The notes below the pieces were generated by a model that saw only the letters and a list, made by a program, of their open reading frames with translations, was not told where the DNA came from and searched no databases. Shown in pieces: positions 60,179 through 64,000 of a stretch of DNA of 64,000 bases. Positions within the stretch are counted from its first letter, which is position 1. The number at the start of each line of letters is the position of its first letter. The position numbers were made by a program, and so were the translations under genes. The DNA is from Oscillospiraceae bacterium. GTDB taxonomy: Bacteria > Bacillota > Clostridia > Oscillospirales > Oscillospiraceae. The stretch spans positions 1 to 64,000 of the forward strand of contig JAHHSI010000004.1 in the NCBI GenBank assembly GCA_020025275.1, given 5' to 3'.

Positions 60179-61066
60179 ATGAGTGATCGAATTGTACGGG
60201 CCATCACCAGTGACGGGATGGTCAAGGCGACTGCCATTTGCAGCCGGGAGCTGACGGAGCGTGCCCGGCAGATCCACCACACCCTGCCGGTCGGAACAGC
60301 GGCACTGGGCCGTGCTTTGGCCGCAGCGTCCATGATGGGCAACGCCATGAAGGGTGAGGGTGCCAGCCTTACTCTGCAAATCAAGGGCGGCGGCCCGCTG
60401 GGCAGCGTACTGGCGGTGTCGGATACGGACGGCAACGTCCGCGGCTATGTGGGTAACCCCGGCTTGGATCTTCCGCTGCGGGAGGATGGCAAGCTGGATG
60501 TAGGCGCTGCTGTGGGCCATGAGGGGACCATCACGGTGATCAAGGATCTGAATATGAAGGACCCCTATGTGGGCACCGTGGATCTGATGGGCGGCGAGAT
60601 CGCCGAGGATGTGGCGGCCTATTTTGTGGAGTCCGAGCAGATCCCCACCGCCTGTGGTCTGGGGGTACTGGTGGATCGGGATCAGAGCGTCCGGGCCGCC
60701 GGCGGCTATCTGATCCAGCTGCTGCCCGGCGCCGACGAGGATACCATCACGAAGATCGAGGGCGGCATCATGGCGGCCGGAAGCGTGTCGGCCATTTTGG
60801 ACCGGGATCCGGACCCCGAGGCCATGCTGCGCACGGTGATGTCAGATTTTGATTTGGAAATTTTGCAGAGTTCTCCGGTGGAATATCGCTGTTACTGCAG
60901 CCGTGAGCGGGTGGAGCGTGCCCTGATCTCCCTGGGAACAGAAGAATTGGAAAATATTCTCAAAGAACAGGGTTCTTGCCAATTAACCTGCCAGTTTTGC
61001 GATGCATTGTACGATTTTGACGCAGATCAGCTGCGCGCACTGGTGGATGGATTGCAGAAGAAATAA
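60179..61066 (+). CDS. hslO: Redox-regulated chaperone Hsp33
   Basis: A 295-residue chaperone activated by oxidation. N-terminal DRIVRAITSDGMVKATAI, GTAALGRALAAASMMGNAMKGEGASLTLQIKGGGPLG (landmarks GRALAAASMMG and LQIKGGGPLG), and AAGGYLIQLLPGADE are typical. The C-terminal zinc centre is YRCYCSRERVERAL plus CQFCDALYDF, giving the C-x-C ... C-x2-C thiol switch. An AGGTTAG weak site precedes the ATG. End of the yerC operon. Confidence 0.96.
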   Translation: MSDRIVRAITSDGMVKATAICSRELTERARQIHHTLPVGTAALGRALAAASMMGNAMKGEGASLTLQIKGGGPLGSVLAVSDTDGNVRGYVGNPGLDLPLREDGKLDVGAAVGHEGTITVIKDLNMKDPYVGTVDLMGGEIAEDVAAYFVESEQIPTACGLGVLVDRDQSVRAAGGYLIQLLPGADEDTITKIEGGIMAAGSVSAILDRDPDPEAMLRTVMSDFDLEILQSSPVEYRCYCSRERVERALISLGTEELENILKEQGSCQLTCQFCDALYDFDADQLRALVDGLQKK

Positions 61067-61105
61067 AGAAAAATCAAAAAAATCCAAAAAAATTCAATTT
61101 ACCTG

Positions 61106-61134
61106 TTGACATATAGTGGGTTCTTTGCTATACT
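61106..61134 (+). promoter_or_regulatory. Promoter of the tRNA cluster
   Basis: TTGACA (61106-61111), 17-bp spacer, TATACT (61129-61134), 32 bases before tRNA-Val. Confidence 0.88.
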
Positions 61135-61166
61135 CATCCTTGCCGCTCGTGAGAAGCGGTAAGGAC

Positions 61167-61243
61167 GGGAGCATAGCTCAGCTGGTTAGAGCACCTGCCT
61201 TACAAGCAGGGGGTCACTGGTTCGAGTCCAGTTGTTCCCACCA
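61167..61243 (+). tRNA. tRNA-Val (anticodon TAC)
   Basis: Acceptor GGGAGCA pairs with TGTTCCC (one G-U), anticodon loop CTTACAA gives TAC, T-arm GGTTCGAGTCC, CCA encoded. 77 nt. Confidence 0.95.
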
Positions 61244-61248
61244 TATAT

Positions 61249-61325
61249 GGCCAAGTAGTTCAGTTGGTTAGAACGCCAGCCTGTCACGCTGGAGGTCGAG
61301 GGTTCGAGCCCCTTCTTGGTCGCCA
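61249..61325 (+). tRNA. tRNA-Asp (anticodon GTC)
   Basis: Acceptor GGCCAAG/CTTGGTC, anticodon loop CTGTCAC gives GTC, CCA encoded. 77 nt. Confidence 0.95.
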
Positions 61326-61328
61326 TTT

Positions 61329-61404
61329 GCCTCTGTAGCTCAGTTGGTAGAGCAGTGGACTGAAAATCCACGTGTCGTTGGTTCGATTCCGACCGGAGGC
61401 ACCA
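61329..61404 (+). tRNA. tRNA-Phe (anticodon GAA)
   Basis: Acceptor GCCTCTG/CGGAGGC, anticodon loop CTGAAAA gives GAA, CCA encoded. 76 nt. Confidence 0.95.
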
Positions 61405-61407
61405 TCT

Positions 61408-61483
61408 GCGGGCGTAGCTCATCTGGTAGAGCGCAACCTTGCCAAGGTTGAGGTAGCGAGTTCGAGCCTCGTCGCCCGCTCCA
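61408..61483 (+). tRNA. tRNA-Gly (anticodon GCC)
   Basis: Acceptor GCGGGCG/CGCCCGC, anticodon loop TTGCCAA gives GCC, CCA encoded. 76 nt. Confidence 0.95.
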
Positions 61484-61486
61484 AAA

Positions 61487-61510
61487 TGAGAATCGGGTTT
61501 CCGATTCTCA
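61487..61510 (+). other. Hairpin between tRNA-Gly and tRNA-Cys
   Basis: 10-bp perfect stem (tgagaatcgg / ccgattctca), GTTT loop, no T-run. It may be a processing signal or a partial terminator. Confidence 0.55.
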
Positions 61511-61515
61511 CATAC

Positions 61516-61590
61516 GGTGACATAGCCAAGTGGTAAGGCAAGGGTCTGCAAAACCCTCATTCCCCGGTTCAAATCCGGGTGTCACCTCCA
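61516..61590 (+). tRNA. tRNA-Cys (anticodon GCA)
   Basis: Acceptor GGTGACA/TGTCACC, anticodon loop CTGCAAA gives GCA, CCA encoded. 75 nt. It would be the tRNA read by the cysS T-box. Confidence 0.95.
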
Positions 61591-61594
61591 GAGT

Positions 61595-61625
61595 AAGAGC
61601 AGCACGAATGTGCTGCTCTTTTTTT
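61595..61625 (+). terminator. Terminator of the tRNA cluster
   Basis: 10-bp stem (agagcagcac / gtgctgctct), GAAT loop, T6. Confidence 0.92.
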
Positions 61626-61651
61626 ACTGTCGGTCCCGCCGTGGAATCACT

Positions 61652-61680
61652 TTGACAGGACATGTTTGGTATGAGATAAT
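61652..61680 (+). promoter_or_regulatory. Promoter of sdaAB-sdaAA
   Basis: Perfect TTGACA (61652-61657), 17-bp spacer, GATAAT (61675-61680). The 84-nt leader that follows shows no clear fold. Confidence 0.8.
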
Positions 61681-61770
61681 AGCCAAAGGGAAATCATAGG
61701 AGATACGACAAATTCCCACCGGAGATGGTGCGGCAGCTGCGATACTCCGGGTATGAAAGGGGAAATAGCA

Positions 61771-62466
61771 ATGGATATTTTTGATATACTGGGGCCGGTC
61801 ATGGTAGGGCCGTCCAGTTCGCATACGGCGGGTGCGGCCCGCATCGGCAACATGGCCCGTGCTCTTTTGGGGGCTGTGCCGGTGAAGGCCCGTATCCACC
61901 TGCACGGATCGTTTGCCGAGACCGGGGCAGGCCACGGCACGGACCGCGCCTTGCTGGGCGGTCTTTTAGGGATGAAACCGGACGATCTCCGGCTGCCTTT
62001 CGCTTTTGAAGAGGCGGACCGTGCGGGGTTGGACTACACCATCGACACCATTGAGCTGCGGGAGGCACATCCCAACACCGCCGTGATCGAAGTGTGGGAT
62101 AAGTCGGGCCGCCGGCTTCAGCTTCAGGCGTCCTCGCTGGGCGGCGGGCGGATTATGGTGGACGAACTGGACGGGATCGGTGTGAGCTTCAGCGGTGAAT
62201 ATCATACACTGGTCGTACGCAATCGGGATGCGTTCGGCGCAGTGGCCTCTGTTACGGGGCAGCTGAGCCGCATCCGGATCAATGTGGCGAATATGAGTCT
62301 GTGCCGTCATAAGCGGGGCGGGGATGCCCTGATGGTGATTGAGACAGACCAGCGCCTGCGCCCGGCGCAGGTGGACGCACTGCGCCGCATTGAGGGGGTG
62401 CTGTCGGTGACCTATTACGATAAGGAGGAAGACGAATATGCTGCATTCGATGCAATGGATTGCTGA
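61771..62466 (+). CDS. sdaAB: L-serine ammonia-lyase, beta subunit
   Basis: A 231-residue subunit of the iron-sulfur L-serine dehydratase that converts serine to pyruvate and ammonia. FDILGPVMVGPSSSHTAGAARIGNMAR is the signature (landmark GPSSSHTAGA at about 12-21); HGSFAETGAGHGTDRALLGG follows; the C-terminal ACT-like domain (about 150-225) has VASVTGQLSRIRINVANMS. AAAGGGGA precedes the ATG. Overlaps sdaAA by 29 bp. Confidence 0.94.
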   Translation: MDIFDILGPVMVGPSSSHTAGAARIGNMARALLGAVPVKARIHLHGSFAETGAGHGTDRALLGGLLGMKPDDLRLPFAFEEADRAGLDYTIDTIELREAHPNTAVIEVWDKSGRRLQLQASSLGGGRIMVDELDGIGVSFSGEYHTLVVRNRDAFGAVASVTGQLSRIRINVANMSLCRHKRGGDALMVIETDQRLRPAQVDALRRIEGVLSVTYYDKEEDEYAAFDAMDC

Positions 62467-63307
62467 GCAGTCCAAGGAGAAGGGAATCGACTTTTGGGAA
62501 GTGGTACTGCAAAGCGACATGGAGCAGCGTGAGGTGAGCCGCCAGCAGTCGGTGGCCCGTATGCTGACGGTGTGGCAGGCCATGGTGGAGGCATCGTACA
62601 GCTATACGGGAGATCTGCGCAGTGTCAGTGGCCTTGTGGGCGGCGACGGCATGAAAATGCGTCAGTACCAGCTGCGGGGCCGCAGCCTCAGCGGCAGCTA
62701 CGTGGGGGACGTGATCGCTGAGGCGCTGAGTATGGCGGAGTCCAATGCCTGTATGCGCCGGATCGTGGCGGCCCCTACGGCGGGTGCCTGCGGCGTTTTG
62801 CCGGCCGTGCTGCTGCCGCTATGTCAGCGGGATTCCCTGACCCAGCGGCAGATTTTGAAGGGGCTCTATGTGGCCAGCGGTGTGGGGGCTGTGATTGCGC
62901 ACCGGGCCTCCATCGCCGGAGCGTCCGGCGGGTGTCAGGCGGAGGTGGGGACGGCCTCAGCCATGGCGGCAGGCGCCCTCACGGCCATCCGCGGCGGAGA
63001 CAGCGAGCAGGTGTGCCATGCGGTGGCCATGGCGCTGAAGAACCTGCTGGGGCTGGTTTGTGACCCTGTGGCCGGTCTGGTGGAGGTGCCTTGCGTCAAA
63101 CGGAACGTGATCGGCGCAGTCAACGCCGTCAGCGCCGCAGACATGGCGCTGGCGGGCATCGAGAGCCGGATCCCGGCCGACGAGGTCATCGATGCCATGG
63201 ATCAGGTGGGCCGCCGTCTGCCTGTGGAATTCCGGGAGACGGCACTGGGTGGTCTGGCGGCCACGCCCACCGGTCAGAAAGTCAAAGAGAAGATGAAGCG
63301 GATCTAA
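62438..63307 (+). CDS. sdaAA: L-serine ammonia-lyase, alpha subunit
   Basis: A 289-residue catalytic subunit holding the 4Fe-4S cluster. IVAAPTAGACGVLPAVL (about 109-125), ASIAGASGGCQAEVGTASAMAA (about 157-178) and VCDPVAGLVEVPCVKRN (about 207-223) carry the cluster cysteines and substrate loops. AAGGAGGAAG before the ATG lies inside sdaAB, so the subunits are produced in a balanced way. Typical two-subunit Gram-positive arrangement. Confidence 0.95.
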   Translation: MLHSMQWIAEQSKEKGIDFWEVVLQSDMEQREVSRQQSVARMLTVWQAMVEASYSYTGDLRSVSGLVGGDGMKMRQYQLRGRSLSGSYVGDVIAEALSMAESNACMRRIVAAPTAGACGVLPAVLLPLCQRDSLTQRQILKGLYVASGVGAVIAHRASIAGASGGCQAEVGTASAMAAGALTAIRGGDSEQVCHAVAMALKNLLGLVCDPVAGLVEVPCVKRNVIGAVNAVSAADMALAGIESRIPADEVIDAMDQVGRRLPVEFRETALGGLAATPTGQKVKEKMKRI

Positions 63308-63325
63308 GAAAGAAGGCGGTCACGT

Positions 63326-64000
63326 ATGCGCCAGTTGATGAACATTACCGGCTACAGCGACGATGTGGAGCGGTATGCCGGCGCGGAAGATCTGGAAAAC
63401 TTTCTTCGCAGCTGCGGATTGGACGGCGTGGAGCTGATGGACTCAGGGGAACCCTGCCTGCCGATCTTCCGGCCGCAGCGGGTGTATGGTGTCCATCTCC
63501 CGTGCTACAGCACGTGGATGCCCCTCTGGTTGGGGGAACAGGAAAAACTTGTGGCAGAATTTGGCAGTGAGGAGGCGTATCGTGCCTTCTACGGCGGCGG
63601 GACGAGGGAGGCTCTGGTGGAAGCCCTTGGCCGCAGTCTGGATATGGCGGGGCGTTGGCAGCCGGAATATTTGGTGCTGCACGTGTCCGAGTGTTCCATG
63701 GCGGACTCCATGCTGCGCCGTCGTTCCTACAGCGATGAGGCAGTCATCGATGCCATGATCGACCTGGTCAACCAGGCGGTGGACCGAATGCCGGGCACGC
63801 CGTGGCTCCTCTTTGAAAATCTCTGGTACGACGGCCTTACCATGGAGCGGCCGGAGATCACGGAGCGGCTGCTCTCCGGCGTCCGCTATCCCAAAACGGG
63901 GATCATGCTGGATCTGGGACACCTGATGCATACCAATATGGACCTGCGCTCTCCGGAGGAGGCGGTGGACTATTTCCACACGGTGCTGGACCGCTATGAG
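63326..64000 (+). CDS. TIM-barrel sugar-phosphate isomerase/epimerase-like protein (3' end outside window)
   Basis: The first 225 residues of a xylose-isomerase-like TIM-barrel protein (AP_endonuc_2 fold). Barrel strands include FLRSCGLDGVELM, VYGVHLPCYS, EYLVLHVSEC, WLLFENLWYDGL (metal-binding Glu) and GIMLDLGHLMHTN (Asp/His ligands). Substrate not identifiable. AGAAGG lies before the ATG, 18 bp after sdaAA, so it may extend the serine operon. The frame is open at base 64000. Confidence 0.75.
   Translation, partial: MRQLMNITGYSDDVERYAGAEDLENFLRSCGLDGVELMDSGEPCLPIFRPQRVYGVHLPCYSTWMPLWLGEQEKLVAEFGSEEAYRAFYGGGTREALVEALGRSLDMAGRWQPEYLVLHVSECSMADSMLRRRSYSDEAVIDAMIDLVNQAVDRMPGTPWLLFENLWYDGLTMERPEITERLLSGVRYPKTGIMLDLGHLMHTNMDLRSPEEAVDYFHTVLDRYE

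Noticed and set aside
61490..61625. CRISPR-like or integrase attachment site near the tRNA cluster
   Set aside because: No direct repeats, integrase or phage genes follow the tRNAs; the next gene is sdaAB.

Overview
The window looks like a chromosomal segment of a GC-rich, spore-forming member of the Clostridia, most likely an Oscillospiraceae-type gut bacterium (Oscillibacter/Flavonifractor-like). This placement is inferred from gene content: SpoVT, a PdaB-like deacetylase, a YerC/YecD TrpR-like regulator, an XpaC-TelA pair, a T-box leader on cysS, the recA-recX-rimO-pgsA order and Gram-positive CpsB/C/D capsule regulators. No phage, insertion sequence, CRISPR array or rRNA was seen.

Layout. 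1-5.7 kb: the tail of one surface protein, an Lgt-like membrane protein, and a 1504-residue repeat-rich surface protein. 5.77-14.3 kb: an exopolysaccharide/capsule cluster with three glycosyltransferases, a Wzx-type flippase, CpsB phosphatase, CpsC, CpsD tyrosine kinase and a Wzy-like polymerase, many of them joined by ATGA overlaps. 14.7 kb: a tRNA-Leu gene on the minus strand. 14.96-18.4 kb: a VCBS-type lipoprotein with a two-component system. 18.5-26 kb: housekeeping genes (yqhQ-like, prmC, recA, recX, rimO, pgsA, T-box and cysS). 26-32.5 kb: single-gene units (XRE-cupin regulator, uracil-DNA glycosylase, membrane protein, lipase-like hydrolase, glpK, zinc-ribbon protein, MBL hydrolase, DUF6512). 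32.6-35.5 kb: an xpaC-telA-TPM operon. 36.2-42.8 kb: mostly minus-strand genes (ROK kinase-like, spoVT, TVP38-type protein, hom, YheO-like regulator, asnS). 43-45 kb: psuK-psuG for pseudouridine breakdown. 45.5-51.3 kb, minus strand: an FtsX-type ABC exporter, a polysaccharide deacetylase and a small regulator. 51.6-53.8 kb: YihY-like protein and trkA. 53.9-55.6 kb: mgtE behind a long structured leader. 55.8-61 kb: M29 peptidase, aroE-like, DUF3298 protein, yerC, methyltransferase, hslO. 61.1-61.6 kb: five tRNAs (Val, Asp, Phe, Gly, Cys). 61.7-64 kb: sdaAB, sdaAA and a TIM-barrel enzyme cut by the window end.

How it works together. The first 14 kb build the cell surface: a wall-associated repeat protein next to a complete-looking Wzx/Wzy polysaccharide assembly line with its phosphotyrosine control (CpsB/C/D), although no initiating phosphoglycosyltransferase is visible. 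The remainder is ordinary core metabolism and homeostasis. The least explained element is the roughly 330-nt leader before mgtE, which has a consensus promoter, an aptamer-like fold and a strong terminator but does not clearly match a riboswitch class I can name. All gene calls come from reading translations and motifs; no database search was run.
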